DNA of 64,000 bases from contig CM049307.1 in assembly GCA_026874595.1 (NCBI GenBank), forward strand, positions 62,278,370 to 62,342,369, in the 5' to 3' direction. A program made the position numbers and the translations under genes. Shown in pieces: positions 11,466 through 23,502 of the stretch. The notes under the pieces were generated by a model that was not told where the DNA came from, made no database searches, and worked only from the letters and a program-made list of their open reading frames with translations. Positions within the stretch are counted from its first letter, which is position 1, and each line of letters opens with the position of its first letter. Origin of the DNA: Sipunculus nudus. Taxonomy: Eukaryota; Annelida; Sipuncula; Golfingiida; Sipunculidae.

Positions 11466-13405
11466 CTGTGAGGATGAGAGACTTTTTCCTACTAGCTTGG
11501 TATCACAACTGATATTGCATTGTTAGCCTGCATGCCCAGCACAGTAAATTGGATCTAATTGACTGTTTACACAGCTAACCTGGCTTGCTGCTGACAATTA
11601 ATCATTGCTCTACCCCTCTTTGTGTGTGGCCTTCTGATTTACAAATAAAGGAAATGTCATCCTCTCAAATGTCATTTATCAATTGTTGTGACACTAATCC
11701 TGCTTATACAAATATATCAAACCTAAAAACCACAGGCTCCTAACAGAAACAGCCCAAGTCTCTTTTCACAAAAGTTGATTGCTTAATTTGCTGTATACAA
11801 TAAAGTATTGTTTCTGGTTCTGAAATAATTTTTCCTTTAGTCCTTTGTTAAATAATGTTAAGGACTCATTCATTGAAATGAGATAAACTTAATGAGGCAA
11901 TTTTCTTTTAGGGACTCCCCAAAAGTACCATATAACAGTACTAAGCCTTCAAATATGAAATACCTAACTGAAACGTTGCAACAATGAAAATAGGGATGTT
12001 TCGAATGCTTATCATTCCTTAAAGTATAGGTATAGTGATCTCACATAACCTACACCTTTCAAGCCTGATAGAGCTTTAAGCAGGATGAGGGCAACAGAAG
12101 AATGAATGTTCATGGTATCTGTTTTACCTCAATCACTTCAATAATATATTCAACTTTCCATCGTCTCATATCATAACATTAAAATACCCACCTGATAAGA
12201 AAAACTTCCATGGAATGAATTTTTCCAAGACACAACATTTGAATATACCCGCCAGATGAAGTCTCCTAACTCAGCTGTGGCTGAACGTACCCGAAGTTTC
12301 CGATCCCGCCGGTGCTGAACCAGTTTATTTTCTCTGACATTTTGTTGCATACTGCCCAGACTTAAATGGTCACTGGCTCAGAATCCATCAGAAGTTCTTA
12401 TACTCCTTTGGTATGTCCCTGATGACTAACACATTTTGAATATACATATAAATAGGCGGTCTTTTGAGCTCCGTTTCACAGGTGACATAAATTAATTTGA
12501 CCTGTGTTACTAATGGTGATGTGTCCGTCAAATATGCAGGTCAAACCCACCATATGATGCTCTAGTCTATACATCAAAGTCACGTATGTAACCAACGACA
12601 AGATCTTTCACTGACAGTCAACAATCTTTACAAGGTGCATGCTTGGCTGACCAGTTCTCCTGAGTAGGTTCAAACAGAGCGGATGCTTAAGAATTGTATG
12701 TTATCATTTCTTATTCACAACTTTGAAATGTTTTGACTTTTTCTTGGGAACTAATTAACAAAGAGATATTACAATTATTAATTTAAGCACATTAAGCTCA
12801 TTTACTGTATTTTTAATCCAAAATGAGACCAAACTGATTTTGTTTAACAGGTTGACACAACACTTAAATTTAACAATTTATTTTTGAGATATATTCCCAT
12901 ATATCCTGCAGACGACCATTTTTCCTGCAGCACAATCTCCAAAATTGGTTTTGTATGATTTGTTGATTAAGTATAAACAACATGCAGAGGTGTCTGACTG
13001 GAGGCTGACACTGTTTATCACTCAGTTCTGCTGCCTGTGAAAATTAATTGAGGCAGAGGCACCTATAATTCATTGACCTTTCATCTACCATTGTTCAATG
13101 TTATAAAATGTCTGTGACACATCCTTCCTGAATTGCTCTGTATATACCTCTCAAATACTATCTCTCTTCTATATGTCTTTTACACATCACACTCCTTGAT
13201 ACACGTTATGTTCAGCATTGAAAACACAATTTCACAATTATCTCCCGTCTTTCTGTGGATCTGAGATAAAACTCTCATTTCCAGCAAGATTATATATAAC
13301 TAGATCCTTTTGAAATGTTCCTTCCTTGATCGTTCAATACTGCCAGGTTTTACATACAACCCACAGATATCCATTTGGACTCAGAATTAAAAGACAACCA
13401 GCTGT
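11466..13405. other. Non-coding stretch, presumed intron
   Basis: Mostly AT-rich unique sequence. A CpG-richer island at 12270-12330 contains a possible 24-base minus-strand microexon (12291-12314), discussed in the findings and too weak to call. I see nothing else supportable. Confidence 0.4.
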
Positions 13406-13675
13406 TTGAAAAATATTCATGATATTGAGAACAGGTGCAGCGAACTGCAATTAAGCTTTCCCGAAATGCTGATTCAGCAAGAAAAGAGTCCTGGAGAGCA
13501 TCTTTGTGTAGGATCTCGAGAAAAGGATTGCAGTCTGCCTCATGTTGTTGTGTGTCTGACCTCAAGTGGCTCCATTGTGGTGGTGTATAAGAAAAGTGCT
13601 GAACAGTCTCTACCTCAAACGCTGCTAGAAGACGTGACAGAGGAGCTGTCCTCCGTCGTCACTGTTTACAACTGA
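13406..13675 (+). other. Open-frame island of uncertain nature
   Basis: A 89-codon plus-strand frame (ending SSVVTVYN, stop TGA) overlaps a 71-codon minus-strand frame. The composition is more GC-balanced than the neighbours, and the plus frame uses codons as a real gene might. There is no good acceptor: the nearest, 'gagaacaggtgcag', lacks a pyrimidine tract. I record it as a possible exon, gene relic or conserved non-coding island, without a product. Confidence 0.2.
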
Positions 13676-16079
13676 TAAATGTAAGGAGCCTTAACTGTAC
13701 AGTTGGCAAGTTGGCAAATATCTGAAGCTTTGCATGTCCCCTGCATGGGCAAACACCTACCACACCAAAGAGTCACTATAGCAGGCAAATAGCGAGTGTC
13801 CTAAAGTGAACCTGTCCCTGTCAGGACATCTGTTTTTCACTCATGTGTGTCCACTTTGATACACAAGGAGACGATGACATGAATCAACAAATTTAGGGTT
13901 GTGTTTATACAGTGTTGTGACAGATACTGTACAATGTGCCAAGCTGTACATAATATTTTCTTTTGAAGGTTACCAGGTGTCACACGTCATTCTTTTTCCC
14001 TCAGTAGAAAAACAAACAGGTGTATACAGCTAAGTTTTGCCCCCAAGGGATATGAGAGTGTGAAAATCTCTAGTAAAATATGTCTTTCAATAAATTTTAA
14101 TGCCAGAGGAGCCAAGTGTATGGAGTGGTAAACAGACATGATCTTTGCAAGAAGAGGCAGAGAATTATGGGATAGATCAACCACAAAATAAGCTTAATGT
14201 ACAACTAACGTTCTGGCCTCAGAAGTATAGTGTATGTACACACAGACAAACAAGGCTCATAAATGATAGGTCTTGGCTCAATGCTACGTAGTCTCCTTTA
14301 CAGAGCCACCAGGCCAGTTAATTTGATGGGAGGTGGCGCGTGTCATTCAGGGCAACCTAGCAGACGATTACACTATAATCATACAATATCATTACCACTA
14401 ATGTCTGCTTCTGTCAATAATAAAACAGTAAGTACAGAGAACTGAGAGCATTTCTAAAGGGCCTTAATAGATGATAATGAGAGAGGATAACTCATGTTAG
14501 GACACCTTTCATGATAACCTACAGAGACTGCTTATATTTATTCATAAGGGCCAAGGTCATGCACCTATACTGACCAATTCTTATAATCTTATATGGACTT
14601 TTTATTCCCCTTCATGAAAACCATACTATATTATCTAGTTGTAAAAGTTTTTTTTTTATATTTTTTTAAAACCTTGCTGTTTCTGTTAATACATAGCGTA
14701 TAGTAAACACCTGTTTTGATATTTCCTTTTTTTGGAGAGATTTTCATTTTTTTTACTTTATATATATTAATATATTTATAGGCACACAACTATGTACAAA
14801 ATATTTAGGAAATACATTATTCATAAATTCTTGAACCCATCAATGATGTAATTAATGTAATATATTCTTTAAATAATCCTTAATCATTAATGTTGAACCA
14901 TAAATGCTTAAATCCCTTATTCTTAATTTAAGCTTAAATTATAAAAACAAATAAATGGATTAGACAAATAAACCTAAAAGCCTGATATATAACAGTTGGA
15001 AGTAGGTGAGTTCAATACACCTCGACAACAATTACGCCAGTCTAACAAAGATGAAACCATCGTCTAATGGATAATCCTTTAGGGAATTACACGTTTTTAA
15101 TTTGCACCATACTGCAATTACTATTTGCAATAAATGAAAATAACTGCCCTTAATATCAATAAACCAGACCAAAAACTTAAATGGATTATTTCATATTAAA
15201 AGTGCTTGACTGAACTCTTGATGGTGTTAATGGTAGATGGATGCACAGTTTCGATATATATTCTAATATGTGGTCTATAAAGTCCCCATGCATGAGTGAT
15301 CCCAGGAAGAGAACAGGAGATGACATTTGAGTATGATAAGTGTGGGCTGAGAGTGTGTGTGTATCATAAATACCAACTCCATTTGCCATAACATTTACTT
15401 TCTGTCATATTGGGTACAATGATAAGAGGGAAAGTGTCCAGGGTTCTGGTGACAAAATCGATATACCATAAAGACCCCAAGGGCTAGAGAGATACCATAA
15501 ACAATCCACCGCAGCAGGAGTCTGAGGAAATCATAGAGCTGGCTTTGGCGCTTTACGTCATACTTTCACTGCTCTGATATAATACCTCTAACAGTCAAAG
15601 CAGCTCCATTTGTCTAAGAATGAAAACATGGAATATAAAAAAAAATCGATTTTCTTTTAAAGCTTTGGCAAATACAAGTAACATGATATTTCACATTCAT
15701 AGATTAATGTTTTCTGCATTGGACTTCAATGCAAAAACCATTATAGATAAAAAATAACATTGTTAATTGCCATTTAAATCTGCACGTTTTTGATTAATTT
15801 TGGTCCATGAATACAGAGAAAGTGAACAATGGAAAAAGACAAATAATTTACTGTAGGATATTCAAAAAGTCTCCTATTTCAATTCGACTGAATCACAAGT
15901 GATGTCCCTCCATGTAAGTGAAGGATTTTTTTTTTCAAAGAGAAGCCATTAAGATAACAAAATTAATGACTTGATATGGAACATAATTAAGAACTGGGAG
16001 TGAAGCATAGCGACAATGAAGAATGGATTAAAAGTGGAAATAATTGAACCTGCAGAGAAGAAATGAAAACAGTATCTAA
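13676..16079. other. AT-rich non-coding stretch
   Basis: No gene is supported. At 14640-14960 the sequence is very AT-rich with T runs and 'tatatattaatatattta'. Nothing else is recognised. Confidence 0.45.
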
Positions 16080-16905
16080 ATTAGAATACCGGTAGTCGAC
16101 AAGCGACTACGTGTATCCGCCAAAATCAGAGTGGAACGGGTGAAGTGAGGCATGGATTGAGTGGCAAGGGGAAATAGAGTGAAGTGTTGCATACTAGCAT
16201 GGATGCCTGCAGCCGAAATGTGCATGTAGGTTGCGCCACCAACCACAAAATCCAGAAAGCTGTCCAAGTTGTATACATATATGCAAAATTTAAGGCAGAA
16301 ATTTCAAACCACTGCCGAGATATGAGTGATTTTATCCCACAGCAGACAAACAGACAGATGCTGTGCAAAAATGGTTGCAGGTGTCGCCACAAGTTTTGCG
16401 TATGATAAAGAGCTATGTGAGATCCATACACATGCAAAATTTTGGCCCAATCTGTCAAACGGTTCCCGAGATATGAGCTTGGATGTCTGCACCATAAACT
16501 AGAAATAGGTGGCGCCACCTGTCATAAAATCAAGAGAGCTGTCAAGGATGTATAAACCTGCAGAATTTTAGGCAGATAAGTCAAACCACTGCAGAGATAT
16601 GAGTGATTTTAACCCAAGGCAGATGAACAGATGGACACTTTGCAAACATGGTTGCAAGTGGCGCCACCATTTTTTGTGTATGTTATAAAGCTATACATTT
16701 ATATTTGTAGGGCAACATTTGTACAAAATTTTTTTCCTGATTGGTCAAACGGTTCCCGAGGTATGTGGGTTTATGTGTGGAAACAGACACACAAATGGAC
16801 ACTGGGCAGAGAGGAATGGTCAGAGGTCAAAGCGAATTGGTTAGGCACCAGTTCACATGTGAACCAATAACTGGTGTAAGTTAAGGAAAAATCCATCCAG
16901 TAGTC
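16080..16905 (+). repeat. GGTGGCGCCACC-family array, copy 2 (short)
   Basis: It opens with ttagaataccggtagtcgac and ends with the 'gacactgggcagagaggaa' tail, matching the ends of the arrays at 3.9 and 21.2 kb. It contains about four palindrome half-units (for example near 16507 and 16658) with the usual 'tcaaacggttcccgagatat' phrase. The 3' flank continues into 'gtagtctcagaggagttctc'. Open frames on both strands (largest 130 codons, minus) are by-products. Confidence 0.88.
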
Positions 16906-18036
16906 TCAGAGGAGTTCTCCGGAAAGGAACGCCGCTGCGGCGGAACCAAGTCAAAAACACAGTATTTGCAAAACTTCATTTTGGCAGATACAATATCTGA
17001 AAGACTGCATAAGATAAATGATAATCTATACAGATGACTGAAATTTCAGGCCAGAGAGAAGATAAATGCCATAGAGATGGCGGTAGTCAAGATATATATA
17101 TGGACTCCCTGCATTTGGCACTGAACATCTTGAGAGGACAGACAGAAGAACAAGAGATGACCAGAAGAGAAGAAAAAATGGATATATGAATGAGAGATGA
17201 ATGAAAGACTAGGAAAAGTCAGTTCGAAAAATTAAGAGATGATTGACAGGTTTGGACACGACAGACTGGCAAGCAATAATGATGGTCCAAAGGATAATTG
17301 ATTAATTACTGATAATTAAATACACTGCAGATAACCAACTTTTTGTCAATCAGGAGATTAAAGCAAAACTGACAAGTTTACAAAACTGATTATGCAGAGT
17401 TCATTCCAGATGGCTGGAAAGGAATGATACATAACTGATAAGTCAGGTAACAGTGACACACTGGAATTAAAAGGCAATTGATATATTAGACAATGATGGA
17501 AATTGAGGTCTCTTGCGAGAATTGTTGCAACTAAAAGACTTCCTCTTGTGACCTGCATGGTTATGAAAGTTGAAGATGAAGTTTATTGGATAAATCTGAA
17601 GATCAAGAGAAGAAAAATGGCTGTGGAAACTGACAAACGTGCTGAAACTGAACAAAATGACTTTATTTACTGCAGTCAATCAGGCATGGATCCAAGATGT
17701 TTTGCAGGGGGGTCTACGCTACTGGAGATAATCATTGGGTGATAATTCCGAGCAATTTACCAGTCATGTTATTAATTGGGTCTAAACCAAATATTGGTGA
17801 TTAAGAGCAAGGGACCCCCTGGATTGGTGCCTGTTTATGGCAAATCTGACAGTGATGACTGCCACTAGGGAATTAAAGCTATATATATAAAATGTATGTA
17901 TATAAATTCGAAAAACGGACTGTACACATCATCACATATGATACACTGTACATATTCTAATAAAACTTGGATTACCACATCTTTCTAGATAAGGTTCTTA
18001 TGAAGATATGTGCTATGTGATAATATACCAACATAC
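16906..18036. other. Non-coding stretch
   Basis: Unique-looking sequence with no supported gene. Overlapping open frames on both strands at about 17358-17742 have no splice support. Confidence 0.4.
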
Positions 18037-18111
18037 CTGTGAACTGACCGTCGGAAGACTGCGTGCAATATCCATGTATTTGAGATAGCATCGAAGCATC
18101 ATGTCTGGTGA
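18037..18111 (-). CDS. Candidate 75-base internal exon of the minus-strand gene
   Basis: On the minus strand a long pyrimidine tract (ctccttcgtcattcttc, then ttaatttgtccaaag) leads into 75 bases ending TTCACAG, followed by the donor gtatgttgg. Two frames are open. Phase 0 reads SPDMMLRCYLKYMDIARSLP then TVSSQ, and joins in frame with both the 53.3 kb and the 1.3 kb exons. The other reads TRHDASMLSQIHGYCTQSSD then GQFT, and leaves one base that fits the entry of the 11.4 kb candidate. The phase-0 frame stays open upstream to 18207, so an acceptor at 'caagtctatag' would give 171 bases (57 codons). The segment is GC-richer than its flanks. The product is unrecognised. It could also be a conserved non-coding island. 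Confidence 0.3.
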
Positions 18112-20084
18112 CTTTGGACAAATTAAGAAGAATGACGAAGGAGGTGATGGCTTTGGCCCTGTGACAGCTTTGTGAGTTGCTGATGGGATCCAAACACTGG
18201 GCTGTCCCTATAGACTTGTATGGTCTGAATGCAGGCACTCCACATCTAATGGTACTATATTCAATATCTACGATGATACTGTGGGCTGTGGTGACAGGCG
18301 GCAATGAGCAGCAGCTCTGACACCTGCACCATACATGAAGCAGAGACCACTGATATAACTCGGCAGCCTGCAAGGAGCCACTAACAGCCTTACATCCCTC
18401 TTTGCACTATTAGATCTAAGCTTGCAGCTGGGGTATCGCATGCAGTTACAGAGATTTATCGTAACGCCACAATCTCATCTTAAATTAAATGGAAAGATGT
18501 AACTAGATGCCATCACGGTCTTCAAACGAGACAGGTATTAAAAAAAAAAACTCCCTGCTTAATGCTGATCCTGTTTAGATGACACTGATGACTGTGATAG
18601 CCCGACAAAAAAAACCTCCCAGATTATGTCACTCAGATGATGGTATGCACACAGACCTTTTTCTTATAACAGTGTTCTATGTAATAAAGCTCCTGTCAAA
18701 GGTTTCCAGAACATGGGACATTTATTTGCTTTATTTTACAAAGAATGAGAAATTTACAGGGTACTCTACTGAAAACTTTTCTGAAATATAAGCAGATAAT
18801 TCTAATACCTTTAAAGCACAATACACCCAAATTCCAAGAAGATTAATTCTGTGCTTTTCTTATTATCACAGATTATTCTATATTTCCATTAAAGATTATT
18901 GATCTTAATAATAGGATTCTTTTTTCTACTTTTAAGTTTTAGTTTTATATTCATTATTAAATGACAATTAATACAAATAACAAAGTAAACCATTATTTCC
19001 TTCATTAAAAACATAACACTATAGTTAAAATCAAATATTATATACTTCACTGATAACTGAAACTAGTTACACAGCTTAGGTAATGCTAATACCTCATATA
19101 ACATAAAAAAAGTATATTTTATAAGAGGTAACTATAGCTACCTGAGATTCATAAAAATAATAAAACTCTCTATTATTTTTCTTAGTCTTACATAGGTAAT
19201 CAATTTGACTCATAAATACATAACCTGAAGTAAAGATCTTACTTTCAACATAAGACTCATAAATAAATTAATGCAATATACCTAATATTACCTGTCATTA
19301 TAAAACCGTTTAGTTACATATCATACGACTGATAAATATATAAATGCAATTATACCTAATATTATTTCAGGTAAACCAAATTAAGACTTATGCATACCGG
19401 TTTTTCCACATGTTATATATTTTACACAGTTGTTATCTATAATATGCGCTGTTAGTGTGCCTCACCTGAAAGTTAAAGCAGAAAGCAAAAGAGATGTTGC
19501 AGCTCCAGGACCCAGATCTGTCCCTGCCTGCCATTCTAGATTTTACTGAAAACATACCCTTAAGTATAAAACATTTCCTGAGAATCATTCCCACTGTCCA
19601 ACTAAATTTATGCAAGTGCACATCATGAAAACATTTAGTGTATGAAAATTGGACTATAAGGCTCAATGTCTCAAACTAACTCAGAATCCTGCCTTTCTGA
19701 CAATTTTTCACTTTTCATAAAGTAACACAAAATGTATGCTTAACTGATATATTTCAAGGTCACAAAAACTCTGAAACATGTGATGGCAATGGTCTACTAA
19801 TTTCCTTCAATTATCTTCTAGACAATCATTTTTTTTTTTCAAGAAGAGAACTCTCAGTCAGAGACCCCATACCTCCACCAACATTTGGATCGCCAAAACA
19901 AAGGCGGCACCAGTCAGGTCAAATCTTTGCATGCATGCTAAAGCATCTTGCACCCCTTCTGGAGACCTGATACCACTGAAAGATGCTGGACAAACATAAG
20001 TCTCCCATCTTGCTGATCTTGCCTCATCTTCCCTCATCTAAACAGTCTGATTGTTACTTTGGTGTTACCATAACCTTCCACTGT
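18112..20084. other. Non-coding stretch, presumed intron
   Basis: A possible minus-strand exon at 19451-19530 (open, ending CTTTCAG before gtgaggcac) was weighed and not called, because the same pyrimidine-rich end could simply be an acceptor-like tract. The rest is AT-rich unique sequence. Confidence 0.35.
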
Positions 20085-20268
20085 TGAACCTGTCTGAAAG
20101 AAGAACCACCTGTCTAGTAAGACTCTCTCAGGCTGTCTATTAAGATCACCTTTGAGTGAACCTAGTGCATTCACACTGCTTATAACTGACCTGTCTACTA
20201 TAAGACCCACTAGGAATTAAGACCACTTTTGACCAGTCAAATGGGTGATCTTATACCACAGGTTTCAC
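20085..20268 (+). mobile_element. MITE-like element with AGACCACCT motifs (1)
   Basis: The left end is ctgttgaacctgtctgaa. The right end, read inverted, is gtgaaacctgtggtataa. Both ends lead inward to aag(a)(t/c)cacc motifs, and more 'aagacc/agatcacc' motifs lie inside. The same terminal scheme occurs in the neighbouring element at 20570-20722. The size and absence of coding capacity fit a non-autonomous DNA transposon. The exact ends are uncertain. Confidence 0.45.
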
Positions 20269-20569
20269 CTTTTTTTTTATAACATCTGTTATTAACATTT
20301 TGAGTAAAGATGCTAACAGACAGACATTTTTTTACCAATCCAATGGTGGTAAAAAAATATAACTTCCTGGTAGGTTCAAAAACAGAATACTTCTTGGGAA
20401 AGGATAATTATGCTGAAAAGTCTGAATTCTTGAGAGACATCATTGAGGACACATATGAATGGAAAGGCACTGAATGACAAACAGCTGTAGGTACGTCTTA
20501 GGTTCAAATCTGCTTATTCCAAGGCCAAACATGGTGAATTTTACTCTCAAACATAATATAGTGAAACCT

Positions 20570-20722
20570 GTGAAATAAGACCACCTGTGTGACTGGCCAA
20601 TTGTGGTCTTAATTAACAAGTTGCCTTTTAAGACAGTGAGTTATAACCAATGTGAATGCTTTCGGTTTTCTCAAGGGTGGTCTTAACCGACAGGTGGTCT
20701 TTTAGAATGGTTCCACTGTAAT
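20570..20722 (+). mobile_element. MITE-like element with AGACCACCT motifs (2)
   Basis: The left end reads tagtgaaacctgtgaaataa, then gaccacctg. The right end inverted reads tacagtggaaccattctaaa, then agaccacctg. The two ends are imperfect terminal inverted repeats, flanked by TA on both sides. Starts of the CAGTGRAACC type and TA flanks are typical of Tc1/mariner or pogo non-autonomous elements. That assignment is inference. Confidence 0.5.
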
Positions 20723-20734
20723 ATGACTAACAAA

Positions 20735-20915
20735 TACATTCCTGTGCAGCGTGGTGTTGTAATGGATTGGGGGTTGGATGTTATGGGTTTGCATCCTGTT
20801 AAGAGAGCCTTCAGTGCTAATACCCCTGGCCAAAGTCTTAACCACAAGGGTGAGCCCTCTCCACCAGGAAATGAATGGGTAATGATCATGGGAGCAGGCA
20901 AATGTAGACTGAATA
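20735..20915 (+). mobile_element. tRNA-derived SINE, family B
   Basis: A B-box-like gggtttgcatcctg lies about 45 bases into the element. A 3' region (cctctccaccaggaaatgaatgg ... gcaggcaaatg) is shared with the element at 41550-41710, whose B-box-like motif (gtgtttgagccctg) stands in the same place. The matching layout in two copies supports a SINE of polymerase III origin. The 150-codon (minus) and 144-codon (plus) open frames over it are not genes. Confidence 0.55.
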
Positions 20916-20989
20916 AGCATCTAATGCCCATTATAGTTCTTTTGGTTTGTACACTCCCAATGGTTCTGATAACAGCTATGAGATTAAAA

Positions 20990-23101
20990 AGGCCTGCAGG
21001 CCTAATGCGAACCTGTGCAAAGTTTGGGATTATGAACGGAGGTTTATTTTTAAAATTTAATATTGATCCTCTTACGTCCTGCATATCTACCTTAGTCATT
21101 TTGATTTCAGCAAAATGGACATTTCGGACCTGCAAGTTTCAGACTATGACATTTTAAAACTAGAATATGGGTAGTCGACAAGCAACTCTGTGTATCTGCA
21201 GAAATCAGAGTGGGACGGGTGAAGTGGGGCATGGATTAAGTGGCAAGGGGAATAGAGTGAGGTGTGTTGCATATTAGCATGGATGTCTGCAGTGTAAATG
21301 GGAATGTAGGTGGCGCCACCTGTCATAAAATCCAGAAAATTGTCCAGGATGTGTAAACCTGCAAAATTTCAGGTGGATAAGTCAAACCACTGCTGAGATA
21401 TGAGTGATTCTATCCCAAGGCAGATGAACAGATGGACGCTGTGCATAAATGGTTGCAGGTGGCTCCACCAGTTTTGCCTATGATGAAGAGCTATGTGAGA
21501 TCTATACATATGCAAACTTTTGGCCCATTCTGTCAAACAGTTCCCGGGATATGAGCTTGTATGTCTGCAGAATAAACATGAATGTAGGTGGCGCCACTTG
21601 TCATAAAATCAAGAGAGCTATCCAGGATGTATAAACCTGCATAATCTCAGGTGGATAAGTTAAACCACTGCTGAGATATGAGTGATTTTATTCCAAGGCA
21701 GATGAAAAGATGGTAGCTGTGCATAAATGGTTGCAGGTGGAGCCACCAATTTTGCCCATGATGAAGAGCTATTAGAGATCTATACACATGCAAAATTTTG
21801 GCAAAATCGGTCAAACGGTTCCCCGGATATGAGCTTGGATGTCTGGAGAGTAAACATGAATGTAAGTGGCGCCACCTGTCATAACATCAAGAGAGCTGTC
21901 CAGGATGTATAAACCTGCAAAATTTCAGGTGGATAAGTCAAACCACTGCTGAGATGTGAGTGATTTTAGCCCAAGGCAGACGAACAAATGGACGCTGTGC
22001 ATAAATGGTTGCAGGTGGCGCCACCATTTTTGTGTGTGTGTTATAAAGCTATCAAAGGGCAAAATTTTTAGCCAGATCGGTCAAATGGTTCCCGAGATAT
22101 GTGGGTTTATGTGTGGAAACAGACGCACAAATGGACACTGGGCAGTGAGGAAAGGATAGAGGTCAACCAAAAATGAGGGAGCAGCAGTTCACATGTGACC
22201 TGATGATAAACCCGATTCGCTTAAAATGCAAACCAAGTTTTTTTCAAACGGTTGAAAGATATAGTTCCAATAATCTGGAAATTATGCATCTAGACATTGT
22301 GTCTAGATGTCTAGACGCTGAGCCAGGTCATTTGCCATGGTGATGTCTGGACCCCACCTGGTTGTACTGAGTGACCTCTTGAATTGGCTGCTGAAACTCA
22401 GCATATTGTCAAATCTGTTTTCAAACACAGAAAGCCTTTTTCAATTGGCTACACTGCTTTTTTAAAGCTGCATTTTCCCAATCTATTCTTATAAAACTGA
22501 CAGAACCCTACCATAGAATAATTCTTGTAAATTTTAAACCAATTGGCTTAAAGTTTCATCATAAAACAGTGTATAAGCTAGAAGCATCTAAAATTACATT
22601 TTCACTTGTAAAAAAAAAATCAATTTAGGTGGCGCCACCAATACCTCAATTTCATATATGACATGTGACAAACATTGGTATAAAAGTTGCTGATGATAGC
22701 TCTAGCCGTTTCTGAGATTTAAATTTTAATGTGCTTTTTTTGGACAGATGACGAAGTTCAACCTCCTGTAACTCGGCCAAAAATCTCCGAACTGGAACCA
22801 TTTGAACAAACTTGAGATAGATTGTTCCAGGGATCCTTTCTTTGAAATATTGGAAAATTTGGCTGGGCAGTTTCGGAGAAGAAGATTTTTAAAGCTTTTT
22901 TAGCTTTTTCCCTATAAAAACTCAGAAAATGCACTTTGAAAAAAAAAAACAACAAAATCAGGTGACTGTTTATTTGCAAAAATTTGGTGATGCTAGCTCC
23001 TGCTGTTTTTGAGATAGTTATGGTTAACATACAGATGACACATGACGCAAGATGTACAACGGACGACGCTGAACCATCACATAAGCTCACAGGTTCGCTA
23101 A
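20990..23101 (+). mobile_element. Composite interspersed element, copy with internal palindrome array
   Basis: There are three blocks. The head, 20990-21160 (aggcctgcaggcctaatg ... gacattttaaaactag), matches 32774-32950. The middle, 21160-22205, is a GGTGGCGCCACC tandem array. The tail, 22213-23101 (aatgcaaaccaag ... gctcacaggttcgctaa), matches 33247-34104. The tail itself carries an isolated GGTGGCGCCACC at about 22628 and ends in the GCTAA seen at other family ends in the window. No transposase or reverse transcriptase frame is visible, so it is non-autonomous. Confidence 0.8.
21157..22205 (+). repeat. GGTGGCGCCACC-family array, copy 3, with strictly alternating spacing
   Basis: Palindrome versions begin at 21309, 21458, 21587, 21736, 21865 and 22014, so spacings alternate 149, 129, 149, 129, 149. 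The true unit is 278 bases with two related halves. One half continues 'tgtcataaaatc(c/a)agaaa', the other '(a/g)ttttgcc(t/c)atgatgaag'. Both then reach the phrase 'caaaatttt...tcaaac...gagatatgag'. The array lies inside the composite element at 20990-23101. Confidence 0.92.
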
Positions 23102-23502
23102 CAAGACAAAAACCGGAAAGGCAATTAAAGTTGGATTAGAGGCATCTTTTTAAAACCACCTGCTCAGCCGAATCCATATTGTTTTATTTCACTTGCAATA
23201 ACTGCTGTTGATCATTGTGTGAATATGAACCAATTTTTATTTGTAATGCAGGTGAAGAATAACTGAATTCATGAAAAACAAAAATTGACATTTTGTAACT
23301 GTTTTTTATCTGTTGATGCATGATATTAATATAACCCATTTAATTTACCAATCCCAACTTATTTTCAGTATAATTGACTGCCCAATGATTCCAGCCATCA
23401 ATTCAATACAGTATTATAGTATATACATAAATAAGCAAAAAAATGAATATGAAGATTTCTGGTTTTTCTATCAAGGATATATTCTTCCTTTTTTAAGTTT
23501 GA
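23102..23502. other. Non-coding spacer
   Basis: AT-rich sequence with no recognisable feature. Confidence 0.4.

Noticed and set aside
16126-16518. 130-codon minus-strand frame and similar frames in the palindrome arrays
   Set aside because: The same sequence in other array copies has frameshifts and stops, and there is no codon-position constraint by eye.
19451-19530. Possible 80-base minus-strand exon before gtgaggcac
   Set aside because: The last 30 bases are themselves a pyrimidine tract ending in CAG, so the donor-like word is ambiguous. The acceptor and phase fit no other candidate.
20683-21157. Overlapping 150-codon (minus) and 144-codon (plus) open frames
   Set aside because: They span a SINE and the head of an interspersed element. 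The head recurs at 32.8 kb without the frame.
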